57,682 nt of DNA from Lachnospiraceae bacterium (GCA_029219245.1 JAQXTA010000049.1:1-57682); one strand, 5' to 3'; shown: positions 1 through 8,345, numbered from the stretch's first letter. Notes: generated by a model not told the origin, from the letters alone. Program-made: numbers and translations.

Positions 1-286
1 CGCTTGAAGAAATCATTTTTCCTGAAATGGCTGCCAGTATAACAGCAAGTACGATGACAGAAAAAATGGGTTTACTCAATCCATGAATGATAGCTGCCCC
101 ATAAGCTTTATCATCCTTTGCAAAAACTGCACCCACAATTATCGCCACAAAAAAAGCAACCACATAACCGTTCACATTGGACTGACTGCATGCAGCCCAT
201 ACAATCATGAAACACGCCGCTAAAAGTGGCAAAAACCTACCTGCTTTTCCAAAATAAAATTCTACTCGTTTTAGATTATTTTTCAT
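1..286 (-). CDS. NhaC-type Na+/H+ antiporter family protein (partial, N-terminus only)
   Basis: Only the first 95 codons are inside the window; the gene runs off the left edge. The protein begins MKNNLKRVEFYFG and then has hydrophobic stretches at about residues 16-34, 40-53 and 72-88, typical of a polytopic inner-membrane transporter. The segment KDDKAYGAAIIHGLSKPI resembles the conserved start of NhaC/Tet(35)-like antiporters, which exchange Na+ for H+ across the membrane. A purine-rich ribosome site (AGGAAGGGG) lies about 5 bases before the ATG. It is separated from the upstream operon by about 270 bases that hold no gene I can recognise; a TATAAT-like box sits near 311-316 on the minus strand. 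The family call rests on a short N-terminal match and could change with the full sequence. Confidence 0.6.
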   Translation of the reverse strand, partial: MKNNLKRVEFYFGKAGRFLPLLAACFMIVWAACSQSNVNGYVVAFFVAIIVGAVFAKDDKAYGAAIIHGLSKPIFSVIVLAVILAAISGKMISSS

Positions 287-560
287 TTATGCCCCTTCCT
301 TCTTATTCTCTATTATAAACAGAACAAGGTAGAACACAAACAAAATATGTCGAAAGAATGCCAATCTTATTTTGATTTCTTTCCAAAAGTTATCGTTTAA
401 AGCCATAGGACTACCACCTGGCCGTCCCCAAAATACAAAAGCAGCTGATTAATTTTTCAAATCAACTCCTCTTGAGAGTGCGTTTTTTCGCAAACAAAAG
501 AATCATTGTAGGCAGAATTTCTTGTTGTGTTATGTATCATATTTTCTCTATCCTTGCTAT

Positions 561-1682
561 CTATTTCACAGATAAAAACTCAAAGCAATTGCTTCCGTAA
601 TTCCAAGTAATATTAAAATTCTTCAAAAAAGACATTGTACTCTGATAGATATCATTGTCTTCCCATTCACTGGCAGCCAGATAGTTCTCGTGATTCAACA
701 ACAGGCTCTCTTTAGCATCTATATTTTTTACTGCTGCTAATAGAAATAGTTTAAACGGAGACTCTGCATTTTTACCAGCAAAATACTCCTTGAAACCATC
801 TAAACCGGCTTCTCCATCCCATGTAGCATTGCTGCAATATACAAAATCTTCCGGTGGTGTCATGTTTATATCATGGAAGCTGCCACCAATCGCCCGGTCA
901 CGGTTAATCTGCCATTCCATAGAATCCCATACACCATTGTAAGTAATTCCTCCATCAAGCGTAAATCTTGTATGTTGTTCCACATAAGTAAAATCCACCT
1001 GTTCGGCTCCGTATTCCTCTGTCAGCTCATTTGCAGTCTCTTGAAACATTTTCTGCATCTCCTCACAGGCATAGTACCAATCCGAATTATAATAATAAGT
1101 CCCATTCCAGTTGATACCGTTTTCTTCCAGCAAAGCCTTTCCTTCCCGCATATTTTGGGTACAGGCATTTCTGGTATTTGCCCTGCTGAAATACTCATAC
1201 AACCCTGATAGCCATCCGGTTAGTTTCTGTTTCTCATAAGTACTCATAGATGCATTTGTACCCTCGGTTTCCCATGTTTCTCCAGACTCCTGTGCTATCG
1301 CAGTATCCTGCGTTCCCTCCGGTCTGCCAAATGCATGATATACATATTCCTTAAAAATGTTCTTTACTTCATCACAAGTGATTTTCCCAGCATAATAATC
1401 CCGCATAATATCATAGGTTTCACTGAAAAAGCGATTGCCCGGTGAGATTATCTTTCCTCCGCTTTGTGCTTTCAGCATATTTCTGACTTCCTCATAGTTA
1501 TCTACTGTAGCAGGAATCATGTAAGATTCAAGTGAAAGCTCCACACAGTCCTTTTTATAATATACTTTTTCCTGTCCCTTCCCATCCTGATAAGAATAGG
1601 TTTTGAAAAGAACTTCATCCGATTTTTGATACTGCTGATAATCTGTTCCTGCTACATTATTTCCAACCGCTGTTACTGACAT
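561..1682 (-). CDS. hypothetical protein, last gene of LytTR-linked operon
   Basis: 373 residues, function not recognised. It has no signal peptide and no membrane segment. The middle is rich in Tyr and Trp (around residues 200-220, for example GTYYYNSDWYYACEEM), and the C-terminus ends in an aromatic NITWNYGSNCFEF segment. The ATG at 1682 is preferred over an upstream GTG at 1688 because AAGGAAGA is correctly spaced from the ATG. It lies about 48 bases downstream of the previous gene on the same strand, so it is probably the last member of the eight-gene operon that starts with the lipoprotein at 5736. The style (low-complexity polar N-terminus, helical body) recalls uncharacterised Lachnospiraceae families such as DUF4885/DUF6033, but I cannot assign it to one. 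Confidence 0.75.
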   Translation of the reverse strand: MSVTAVGNNVAGTDYQQYQKSDEVLFKTYSYQDGKGQEKVYYKKDCVELSLESYMIPATVDNYEEVRNMLKAQSGGKIISPGNRFFSETYDIMRDYYAGKITCDEVKNIFKEYVYHAFGRPEGTQDTAIAQESGETWETEGTNASMSTYEKQKLTGWLSGLYEYFSRANTRNACTQNMREGKALLEENGINWNGTYYYNSDWYYACEEMQKMFQETANELTEEYGAEQVDFTYVEQHTRFTLDGGITYNGVWDSMEWQINRDRAIGGSFHDINMTPPEDFVYCSNATWDGEAGLDGFKEYFAGKNAESPFKLFLLAAVKNIDAKESLLLNHENYLAASEWEDNDIYQSTMSFLKNFNITWNYGSNCFEFLSVK

Positions 1683-1730
1683 ATTCACTCTTCCTTCCCT
1701 GCGTCAAATTCTTTACCACTGTTTCGTTCC

Positions 1731-2330
1731 TCAAGCCTTTGCATCAAAACTACTCTGTAAACAATCCGCATTTGCAGTTTCTCCACATGCAAGAGGCATT
1801 CCTCTTTTGGCATTGCCCCATGCTTCATTGTATATCATGCACATCCCAGTCTGTCTCGCTGCTTCTGCCTTTGTAGGGTACATAGTCCATCCATTGTTCG
1901 AATATGTTGCCACCATTTCTCCATTCTTGTCATAAAACTCTATGTACTCACTTTTCCCGGAAGGTAACTTCTGATATTTCACTTCTCCCTCCAGTAATGT
2001 GGCAATGAAATCTATTGGTTTTAATACATCCTGCCTGTTTCTGGATATTGCTTTTAAACCGGATGTAATGATTCCTTTTCTGTCCGGCGATATTTCTGAA
2101 ACATACTGTTTCATCAAGCGGTTAAAATCTTCTGACTTATTCTGGAACTGCCCTTTTTCGTAATCTTTGTATGCCTGTTCCATAATCTGTCTACGGTATT
2201 CTAAATCGCTTGTTCCACTCTTTTTCTTAGTATATACATACTTATCATTAAAATCCGGCAAGTGGATTCCGCCAATGCTTCCAGTTCCGGAAAAATAACG
2301 TTGTTGTAAGTTTGTTGTGTTAACCTGCAT
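1731..2330 (-). CDS. hypothetical protein in LytTR-linked operon
   Basis: 199 residues, function not recognised. It has no signal peptide or transmembrane helix. The N-terminus (MQVNTTNLQQRYFSG) is polar, then a helical segment rich in Lys, Glu and Tyr spans about residues 35-110. The C-terminal third contains a beta-like stretch (EYIEFYDKNGEMVATYSNNG). A strong ribosome site (AAGGAAGTG) precedes the ATG. It starts only about 12 bases after the stop of the preceding gene, which supports co-transcription. Two cysteines near the C-terminus (CMIYNEAW..., LACGE, CLQS) are notable but have no assignable role. Confidence 0.75.
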   Translation of the reverse strand: MQVNTTNLQQRYFSGTGSIGGIHLPDFNDKYVYTKKKSGTSDLEYRRQIMEQAYKDYEKGQFQNKSEDFNRLMKQYVSEISPDRKGIITSGLKAISRNRQDVLKPIDFIATLLEGEVKYQKLPSGKSEYIEFYDKNGEMVATYSNNGWTMYPTKAEAARQTGMCMIYNEAWGNAKRGMPLACGETANADCLQSSFDAKA

Positions 2331-2342
2331 ATTTTCACTTCC

Positions 2343-3281
2343 TTATATTTCACGACTTGGATACACGATTTCAGTTGATGTAAACTCCTCTTGCACGGAA
2401 ACATTGATATGTCCACTACTGTCAACAGCATATTCTTTTCCGTAAACAGAAAAGATATCACCCTCCTGATATCCGGCTTCAAGCCAGTTTATTTGATTCA
2501 ACTGCTCTATCTTCTTGTCTACATTAACAACCTTACCATTTTCTCGCAGGATATAATGATGCGTCCCGGCACCTGCATCCACAGAGATAAATCCCGGCGT
2601 AAGACCAACTTTTTCACATACGGATAAAACATCTTTTTTATCATATCCATACAGACTCTTTCCCTGTGCCAATGCTGTGAGGATATTGGATGCTTTACGC
2701 ATTTCCCACTTATAATTTGTACCCTTCTGGTTGGTATTCTCTGCAAGCAATGATTCAGAAGCTGCCCAGCCAATTCTCCCATTATTTACTGTCCATGCAT
2801 ATCTGCCACCACTTGATGTTGTCCACGAATAATAGCTTTGATTGCTTAAAACCAACGAATTATTTTTTGCACAAATACCATACAATAAAGCCGAATTTAT
2901 CTTTGGTACCGCATAATTGGGAACAACCTGCCTGTTACCGTGATAATCAAAGGAAATCACACCATATTCTTTGAAATCGGGATTATATCCACAGGAAACA
3001 TTTTCCCCAAAGTTAATGGCATATAATATAGCCTCCATATTATTGTAATTAGAAAAATAAAAGGACAGCTCCTGTGCGGATGTATTTGCACTTTTATCTA
3101 TTAATGCTGCTATAGACTGTTTTGAAAACTTATGTGCAGTATCTGAAATATGAACGCTATCTGTTCCTCTAGTCCTCACAGAATTTGATAATATATTTAA
3201 TGCACCTTTTGCATTTTTGGTATTCTGAGTTGCTAGTCTATACTGTTCTGACTGATATACATCTGCTACATTCCTTACCAT
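2343..3281 (-). CDS. hypothetical protein in LytTR-linked operon
   Basis: 312 residues, function not recognised. The start is placed at the ATG at 3281 (MVRNVADVYQ) because AGAGAG lies at normal distance before it, while the ATG 21 bases upstream has no ribosome site. The N-terminus contains DSVHISDTAHKFSK, similar to the DQAEISAEGKKAL segment of the preceding gene product; this V/E-x-I-S-x-x-A/G pattern may be a shared export or interaction motif (inference). The centre is rich in Tyr, Trp and Ser (SYYSWTTSSGGRYAWTV). The C-terminal region has GTHHYILRENGKVVNVD, which looks beta-stranded. There is no signal peptide and no membrane helix, so any secretion would be non-classical. Confidence 0.75.
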   Translation of the reverse strand: MVRNVADVYQSEQYRLATQNTKNAKGALNILSNSVRTRGTDSVHISDTAHKFSKQSIAALIDKSANTSAQELSFYFSNYNNMEAILYAINFGENVSCGYNPDFKEYGVISFDYHGNRQVVPNYAVPKINSALLYGICAKNNSLVLSNQSYYSWTTSSGGRYAWTVNNGRIGWAASESLLAENTNQKGTNYKWEMRKASNILTALAQGKSLYGYDKKDVLSVCEKVGLTPGFISVDAGAGTHHYILRENGKVVNVDKKIEQLNQINWLEAGYQEGDIFSVYGKEYAVDSSGHINVSVQEEFTSTEIVYPSREI

Positions 3282-3326
3282 ACCGCTCTCTCTTTCTGTC
3301 ATTTTAATAAAATCACGCCACCATCT

Positions 3327-4199
3327 CTATCTCTTATTTGCATAGAAATCCCAAATACCGTTCAACCTATCTCTTTCTGATGCCGAAATACCTAAATTCA
3401 ATTTGAAATGATTTAAGCTACCTTCATGCTGTGAAAGCATCCTTCTGTTTTCGTCACTAATAGCAGACATAAATGCCTTTGACACCATATCCTTTATCTG
3501 TCCCTTTTCGCTATGTCCCGTGACCTCTTCCTTTCTGCTTTCACTTACATACAGTTCCTCGTCAGATTGTTGGCTACCTTTATGGTAAACAACCGCTGGT
3601 GTGAAATCCTGCAAATCAGCCCATATTTCTGTTGAAGTTGCTAAGAATATGCTATGATTTGCATAGGCTTTATCGAGCATTTCCAACTCTTTTTCTTTGG
3701 TCAATTTTTCCATTTCTCCATGATCTGCAACATAATATTCCGTTTCTCTTTGGGAATCAGCATACTTTGCCTCAATCCTATCCCTCATCATGTTATATGC
3801 TGCAACTGCTTTATTTATATGACGGTCAAAGGAATCTGTCTTTTCACCATCTTCCTCCTCAAACTTAAAAGCAATTTGCTCAATATCTTCCTCATAAGCT
3901 CCTGTCAGGTACTCGCCGGAAACATTACCTTTTCCCAAATCTGATAATGTCTTTTCAAAATCATTTATGTACCCATAGGAACTGACAGAAGAAAGATGGC
4001 GGATATCCTCCATATATCTTTCTCCTGCTAAGGCGGACATCCTGCTTTCCAAAGCCTTTTTTCCTTCCGCAGATATTTCAGCCTGATCACATAAACTGAT
4101 GCTACTATTTTTTTGTTTTTCTATTTCCTGTTTTACTCTGTCAACATTAACCTTATATCCGTTATACTGTGAAGGTAGTCCATCTACTCTCATACTCAT
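3327..4199 (-). CDS. hypothetical helical protein, translationally coupled (ATGA)
   Basis: 290 residues, function not recognised. The ATG at 4199 overlaps the TGA stop of the preceding gene as ATGA and is preceded by GGGGAG, so the two genes are almost certainly translationally coupled. A longer reading from 4244 would run deep into the upstream gene and has no ribosome site. The product is mostly alpha-helical and charged (KQEIEKQKNSS, KLTKEKELEMLDKAYA) with no membrane segment. Near the N-terminus it carries AEISAEGKKALESRM, related in pattern to HISDTAHKF of the next gene product. The pairing suggests the operon encodes proteins that share a handling signal or assemble together (inference). 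Confidence 0.78.
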   Translation of the reverse strand: MSMRVDGLPSQYNGYKVNVDRVKQEIEKQKNSSISLCDQAEISAEGKKALESRMSALAGERYMEDIRHLSSVSSYGYINDFEKTLSDLGKGNVSGEYLTGAYEEDIEQIAFKFEEEDGEKTDSFDRHINKAVAAYNMMRDRIEAKYADSQRETEYYVADHGEMEKLTKEKELEMLDKAYANHSIFLATSTEIWADLQDFTPAVVYHKGSQQSDEELYVSESRKEEVTGHSEKGQIKDMVSKAFMSAISDENRRMLSQHEGSLNHFKLNLGISASERDRLNGIWDFYANKR

Positions 4200-4756
4200 A
4201 ATATTTCTCCCCTCTCTGCATAATCTAACAAGCTCTGTATCCACTTATCCATTGCCAGATAAGAATCCCAATTACCCAGCGTTTTATAATCTTCCATTAC
4301 ATCCTGTGCGTAGGCAATGTAATCAGCTTTCTCAAAATAACTGTCGGCATCTGCATTTGCCCGAACCGCTACTGCACGCAGATAATCACTAGGAGAAGTA
4401 TGACCTGTTTCCACATTCAACACCATCAACTCATTAAAACTACAGTTATTTGGATTGATTTTACTTGCGTCCACCATCTCCTCGAATTCGTTACCCTCAG
4501 CATCCAGCCCCTTGATAACATACAACGGATTCTCCTCTGAATAATTCATTGCCTTATATATATTCACAGCTTCTCCCGTCTGCGGACTTGCATAGGACAT
4601 AAGAGCATCGGAATATAAGGCAGTTTTCTGTGTGGTTGTTCCTGTACATTTCATGACCGTATTTTGGAAATCTCCACCTGCTTGCTGTACTTTATTGGTC
4701 GTACTTGTTTTTGCATACGGACTTGTTCCGTTATAATCTATAATCTGAATTCCCAT
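4196..4756 (-). CDS. hypothetical protein in LytTR-linked operon
   Basis: 186 residues from the second of two adjacent ATG codons (4756); AAAGGA is about 7 bases before it and only 4 from the ATG at 4759, so either could be used. It begins MGIQIIDYNGTSPYAKT and has a polar Thr-rich N-terminus, then a mixed alpha/beta body (LYVIKGLDAEGNEFEEMV) and a helical C-terminus with aromatic residues. No signal peptide, membrane helix or recognised catalytic motif is present. Its stop overlaps the next start codon. It sits in the middle of the eight-gene unit and was not assigned to a family. Confidence 0.75.
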   Translation of the reverse strand: MGIQIIDYNGTSPYAKTSTTNKVQQAGGDFQNTVMKCTGTTTQKTALYSDALMSYASPQTGEAVNIYKAMNYSEENPLYVIKGLDAEGNEFEEMVDASKINPNNCSFNELMVLNVETGHTSPSDYLRAVAVRANADADSYFEKADYIAYAQDVMEDYKTLGNWDSYLAMDKWIQSLLDYAERGEIL

Positions 4757-4780
4757 CATCTCATCCTTTCTGACTCTGAC

Positions 4781-5044
4781 CTAATATCCCGGATAGCCCA
4801 TCTGCTTTCTCCATTCCTCACGTTTCTGCTGCTCTTGTTCTTCTGTTGTGCCCATACGCTCCAACATTTCCTTATAAAGCAACTCATCAATTTCATTCGC
4901 TGTATATAATTGTCCTCCTGAAATTGTGCGGAATATTCTCTCCCCATTGTAATCAGGATGGGTTCTCTTATACATCTCCTCGTAAGAAACCTGCTGTGCT
5001 TTCAATTTTTCTTCATTCGCAGCTATAATCTCCATCTGCATCAT
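4781..5044 (-). CDS. small hypothetical protein (87 aa)
   Basis: A short charged protein (87 residues or a few fewer, since ATG codons occur at positions 1, 2 and 4) whose start lies inside the end of the preceding gene. No good ribosome site is seen, so initiation probably depends on translational coupling. The sequence is rich in Glu, Lys and Gln (TTEEQEQQKREEWRKQ) and ends in GYPGY. It contains GGQLYTANEIDELLYKEMLE, probably helical. Function unknown. It is kept as real because reading frame and spacing fit the operon and it fills the gap between two better supported genes. Confidence 0.6.
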   Translation of the reverse strand: MMQMEIIAANEEKLKAQQVSYEEMYKRTHPDYNGERIFRTISGGQLYTANEIDELLYKEMLERMGTTEEQEQQKREEWRKQMGYPGY

Positions 5045-5285
5045 ACTGGCTCATCAGATTCTTAATGCCTTGAACATTTGCATACATCATACCGTTTCCG
5101 TTTTTCATCATAACACTAAGGGCTGCTTTGTATTGTTTACTGTTTGTATCAATACCTGCCGCTCTTAGTTTTAATTGCACAGAATCACTATTTAGCTGCG
5201 ATAATCTGAAACTTCCTATTGCATTCTTACCTGTTCTGCCAAGCATATCCTGAAATAAAAAACTGTAATCTGTAATCTTTGACAT
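5013..5285 (-). CDS. small hypothetical protein (90 aa)
   Basis: 90 residues with a very strong ribosome site (GGAGGTGG, 4-5 bases before ATG). It begins MSKITDYSFLFQDMLG and contains LRAAGIDTNSKQYKAALSVM and a short Gly/Met-rich segment (KNGNGMMYANVQG). It is predicted soluble and helical, with no signal peptide and no recognised domain. It follows the lipoprotein gene by about 55 bases and no terminator lies between, so the two are likely co-transcribed. Its last 32 bases overlap the next reading frame. Confidence 0.7.
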   Translation of the reverse strand: MSKITDYSFLFQDMLGRTGKNAIGSFRLSQLNSDSVQLKLRAAGIDTNSKQYKAALSVMMKNGNGMMYANVQGIKNLMSQYDADGDYSCE

Positions 5286-5340
5286 GGAACCACCTCCTTA
5301 CTCTATAGCAAAAAATTCTGCTCTTTACATCTATACAATA

Positions 5341-5736
5341 CTATTTCGTATCAGCACCAAAACCTACAAACTTTGCAACTTCAACTTCAAAATAATCATC
5401 CATATTACTACTGAATCCGGCTGCTTTCCACGCCTGATCAAATGCAATATCTTCTGTGTTACTTAAGAAAATAAATGTAGTGTCTTTAACTGCATTGCTC
5501 ATTCTACCGGTAATCTCTAACCGGTATTGATAGGTATGCTCATCCGTTGTCCAAGTACCATCACTCATTTCATAATGCTTAACCATAATAACCGGCTCAT
5601 CATTTTCAAATGCTTGTTCCGAATCCGTTTTCTCATAAGACTTTACTACTGATGGCTCCTTTTGTGAACATCCGGCAAAACAAAACATAGTGCAGACCGC
5701 TATTATAATTGACAATACTATCTTTCTCTTTTTCAT
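5341..5736 (-). CDS. putative lipoprotein, first gene of LytTR-box operon
   Basis: 131 residues. A lysine-start signal peptide (MKKRKIVLSI), a hydrophobic core and the lipobox FAGC with the lipidated Cys at residue 23 are clear, so the product should be anchored on the outer face of the membrane. The mature part is small and polar with beta-like segments (EPVIMVKHYEMSDGTW, YQYRLEITGRMSN); I do not recognise the family. AAAGGAG precedes the ATG. The promoter region holds two 17-bp direct repeats identical in spacing to those before the LytTR regulator gene. This makes it the probable first gene of a regulated operon running down to 561. Confidence 0.8.
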   Translation of the reverse strand: MKKRKIVLSIIIAVCTMFCFAGCSQKEPSVVKSYEKTDSEQAFENDEPVIMVKHYEMSDGTWTTDEHTYQYRLEITGRMSNAVKDTTFIFLSNTEDIAFDQAWKAAGFSSNMDDYFEVEVAKFVGFGADTK

Positions 5737-5806
5737 ATACCACTCCTTTAAACGAAATGTGTTCTATTTCTCATATCGACCAAATTTCTTCTTTTACAAA
5801 TCCCGT

Positions 5807-5843
5807 TTGCACCTATTGACTATTTATTGCACCAACTGACTAT
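5807..5843 (-). promoter_or_regulatory. paired direct repeats, putative LytTR regulator binding site (lipoprotein operon)
   Basis: On the minus strand two 17-mers occur 20 bp apart: ATAGTCAGTTGGTGCAA then ATAGTCAATAGGTGCAA. The near edge is 71 bp before the lipoprotein ATG and 40 bp before a weak -10 (TAGAAC, 5761-5766). AgrA, VirR and other LytTR regulators bind paired direct repeats of this kind. A matching pair at the same distances stands before the LytTR regulator gene at 7910-7946. The distal repeat overlaps the stop codon of the kinase gene. Confidence 0.7.
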
Positions 5844-7132
5844 AAAATTACCACTGCACGAAACTCTTTCTCATCACAGTCAAAAGCAATGCTGCCATCA
5901 TATTTTTCTACCACTGCTTCCACATTTTTCAGTCCAATACCATGTCCGCTCTTAGCATTTACCTGTACTTTGTTATCTACAATCTGCACCTTTTCAAACA
6001 CCGGATTCTTGATGCTTAAAATCACTTTTCCTTCTTCATAGATAAACTTAAACTGTATGACCGCATCCTTTCCGGCTCTTACCACCCTTTCACACTCTGC
6101 TATGGCATTATCCAGCAGATTACCAAGAAGTATCACTATCTCTTCTTCCGTAAGGCAGATTTCATGCACATCCCCGACCTGAAAAATCATGGCAATCTGT
6201 TTTTCCTTTGCGGTATGGAATTTGTGATTTAATACTGCGTTTACTACCGGATGATTGGTGTTGATAGCGGACAAATCCACTGATATGCTCTCCGTCAGTT
6301 GCTCCATAAGGTTCACTGCCTTGTCCGTATTTCCCCCCTGTACCAGACTTTGTATGGTCACAATCTGATTTTTATAATCGTGCATCTTTCTTCTCTGACA
6401 TTCATAGAGCGCATCCATATCGTGATAGGCTTCTATCTGGTTCTTTGCATTTTGATTAGCCAGTGTACTTACTCTTAACTGTTCACTCTTATCTAAAATA
6501 TCCTGTAATAAATAGATGGTAATAAAATTGATTGCCACCAATCCCATTGTAAGGAACAGACATATATTTCTTATTTCTTCGTTTCCATTAAACAAACGAA
6601 ACATTCCTACAACACCGGAAATGCTGAATAGTGGTATGCAAATTAACATATACCACTCTTTTCTTTTTAAGGTCTGAAACTCATTCGGTGATTTCCACAT
6701 CCTGCGTACACAAAGGACTACCAACACTTCACATAATTTTGCCAGTGTTCCAAATATATAATTGTGTTCTTCACTAGAAAGATTTATCGTTTCAATGAAT
6801 AATCCGCCTACTGATAATGTCAGAAATTCAACCAACACCACTATTCCGTAACATAATGGCAAGTAAAAAATCATCTGCTTTACAGTTGTTTTGAAATAAA
6901 TAAATCCTAAGACAAATAGTGCAATGAAAATAAGCACAAACTTCCACAAATTTATTACAATGTCTAATACATGAAACAACACTGCCACCGAAAAAATCAC
7001 ACTAAGAAACAACCAAAATCGGACTTTTTCTAACCTTCCCACATCTTTCTTTTTCAAAAACGTGTCTAATAAATACAACACGCACCATGTATCAATGGCA
7101 GTAAGCACAAACGAAAATATCCAATAAATCAT
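5840..7132 (-). CDS. GHKL sensor histidine kinase (AgrC/VirS type)
   Basis: 430 residues. The N-terminal half (about 1-215) is strongly hydrophobic with six or seven membrane helices. It is followed by a linker helix, a divergent H-box (KMHDYKNQ, His251), an N-box (GNLLDNA, 337-343) and a G-box (GHGIGLKN, 396-403). This layout is that of the peptide-sensing GHKL kinases AgrC, VirS and BlpH, which phosphorylate a LytTR partner. The ATG overlaps the stop of the regulator gene by one base (TAATG), so the pair is translationally coupled. No agrB- or agrD-like gene is seen nearby, so the signal is unknown. Confidence 0.88.
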   Translation of the reverse strand: MIYWIFSFVLTAIDTWCVLYLLDTFLKKKDVGRLEKVRFWLFLSVIFSVAVLFHVLDIVINLWKFVLIFIALFVLGFIYFKTTVKQMIFYLPLCYGIVVLVEFLTLSVGGLFIETINLSSEEHNYIFGTLAKLCEVLVVLCVRRMWKSPNEFQTLKRKEWYMLICIPLFSISGVVGMFRLFNGNEEIRNICLFLTMGLVAINFITIYLLQDILDKSEQLRVSTLANQNAKNQIEAYHDMDALYECQRRKMHDYKNQIVTIQSLVQGGNTDKAVNLMEQLTESISVDLSAINTNHPVVNAVLNHKFHTAKEKQIAMIFQVGDVHEICLTEEEIVILLGNLLDNAIAECERVVRAGKDAVIQFKFIYEEGKVILSIKNPVFEKVQIVDNKVQVNAKSGHGIGLKNVEAVVEKYDGSIAFDCDEKEFRAVVIL

Positions 7133-7839
7133 TACTCTGCTCCTTTATAAAGTGCATATCTGCATTTTACTTCCTGATACCGGGACTTCGGAACTGAGAT
7201 TTCTTTTCCTGTAATCAATCGAAGCACATAGCTGCTTATTTTCTCTATATAACGCATATTCACAAGAAAGCTCTGGTGTATCCTCACAAACCCAAATCCG
7301 GCAAGTTCTTCCTCTATCTCATCCATCTTTTTGTAAATAGTGTAAGCCTGCTTTTTGGTATAAAAGACATTTTTATGTCTGGCTGTCTCAATGTAGATAA
7401 TATCATCTGTCTGCAATCTTATCTGTCCCTCTACAAAAGAAAACTCCACATAACAGTCCTTTTTATGCAGTTCCCCAATCAGGCTGTCCATACATTCCTT
7501 TATGGTATGCTCCAGATCATCCTTCAACAGAAAGCGGCTTGCCTTTACCTTGTAGCCTTCCAAAGAATAGCTCATGTATGCAGTTACCAACACAATATAA
7601 ATATCCGGGTACAGCTCCTTGATTTTAATGGCAGTCTTTAGTCCGTCCTGTTCCTCCATGTTGATATCCAAGAACACAATCTGGCAATTACTAAGTACCT
7701 CTTTGTCTTCGCAGAGTCCGGTTCCGGAAGCATACTCCGTTATATTAAATTGTTCGGTGCTGCTCTTTTCATATTCTTTCAACAGATTATTCAGAAAAGC
7801 TCTATCCTCCTGACAGTCATCGCAAATAATAATGTTCAT
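7132..7839 (-). CDS. LytTR-family response regulator (AgrA/VirR type)
   Basis: 235 residues from the ATG at 7839, chosen because GAGGA lies 6 bases before it; the ATG 12 bases upstream would overlap its own ribosome site. Residues 1-115 form a receiver domain (acidic IICDD near the N-terminus, phospho-acceptor Asp58 in FLDINM). Residues about 125-235 form a LytTR DNA-binding domain (IIYIETARHKNVFYT, FVRIHQSFLVNMRYI). It should bind paired direct repeats and activate transcription after phosphorylation by the adjacent kinase. Matching repeats occur in its own promoter and before the lipoprotein operon, suggesting autoregulation and one local target operon. Confidence 0.92.
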   Translation of the reverse strand: MNIIICDDCQEDRAFLNNLLKEYEKSSTEQFNITEYASGTGLCEDKEVLSNCQIVFLDINMEEQDGLKTAIKIKELYPDIYIVLVTAYMSYSLEGYKVKASRFLLKDDLEHTIKECMDSLIGELHKKDCYVEFSFVEGQIRLQTDDIIYIETARHKNVFYTKKQAYTIYKKMDEIEEELAGFGFVRIHQSFLVNMRYIEKISSYVLRLITGKEISVPKSRYQEVKCRYALYKGAE

Positions 7840-7909
7840 GCAATTCCTCATTCCTAATACGAGATTTTATATCATTTATCGGCAAATATCATATGTTTTC
7901 ACAAGTACA

Positions 7910-7946
7910 TTGCACGAAATGACTATTTCTTGCATGAAATTACCAT
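7910..7946 (-). promoter_or_regulatory. paired direct repeats, putative LytTR binding site (regulator-kinase operon)
   Basis: On the minus strand ATGGTAATTTCATGCAA and ATAGTCATTTCGTGCAA stand 20 bp apart. The near edge is 71 bp before the regulator ATG and 40 bp before a -10 box TAAAAT (7864-7869). Both distances equal those at the lipoprotein operon. The -35 position is only a partial match (ATGATA), consistent with an activator-dependent promoter. Confidence 0.7.
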
Positions 7947-7988
7947 AAAAAATCTATCGACACACCCTCCGGGAATGTCGCAAAACAA

Positions 7989-8084
7989 TCATGACAAGCG
8001 CTGCCCCTGTCATGACACATGGGCTGAAATTTACTTTTCATGCCACAGGCAAATCCCGTAAATTTCCATAGGGAAGTATCCCTA
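7989..8084. repeat. two inverted repeats in a gene-free stretch, possible oriT remnant
   Basis: The stretch from 7950 to 8345 holds no convincing gene. It contains an 8-bp inverted repeat (TCATGACA at 7989-7996 and TGTCATGA at 8008-8015) and a second one (TAGGGA at 8069-8074 and TCCCTA at 8079-8084). They lie upstream of a truncated mobilisation-protein gene, where an origin of transfer normally sits. The oriT reading is inference from position and structure only. Confidence 0.3.
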
Positions 8085-8345
8085 ACCCTCTTTGCATTTT
8101 CTTTCACTTCCTTCCGGAAGTTCTTGACCTATCTTTTTGCTTTTGCTACAATTTTTCTTGGATAATTCTATCCCAAAATTGGATACACTTTGAAACAAAC
8201 TGTTGTAAAACATCGAACATTTTACAGCAGTTTTTTTGTACCCAGTTTTAGAATAAATTCTAAAACTATCGCGGCATTCGTCAAATACTTCTGCAAGCAG
8301 AGTATTTTCCTCATTGCTCACGTAAATCAGAAAGGAGTTAAAGAA

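Noticed and set aside
287..560. Possible small gene between the antiporter and the hypothetical operon.
   Set aside because: The frames are short, without ribosome sites, and show no recognisable similarity; it is left as intergenic sequence.
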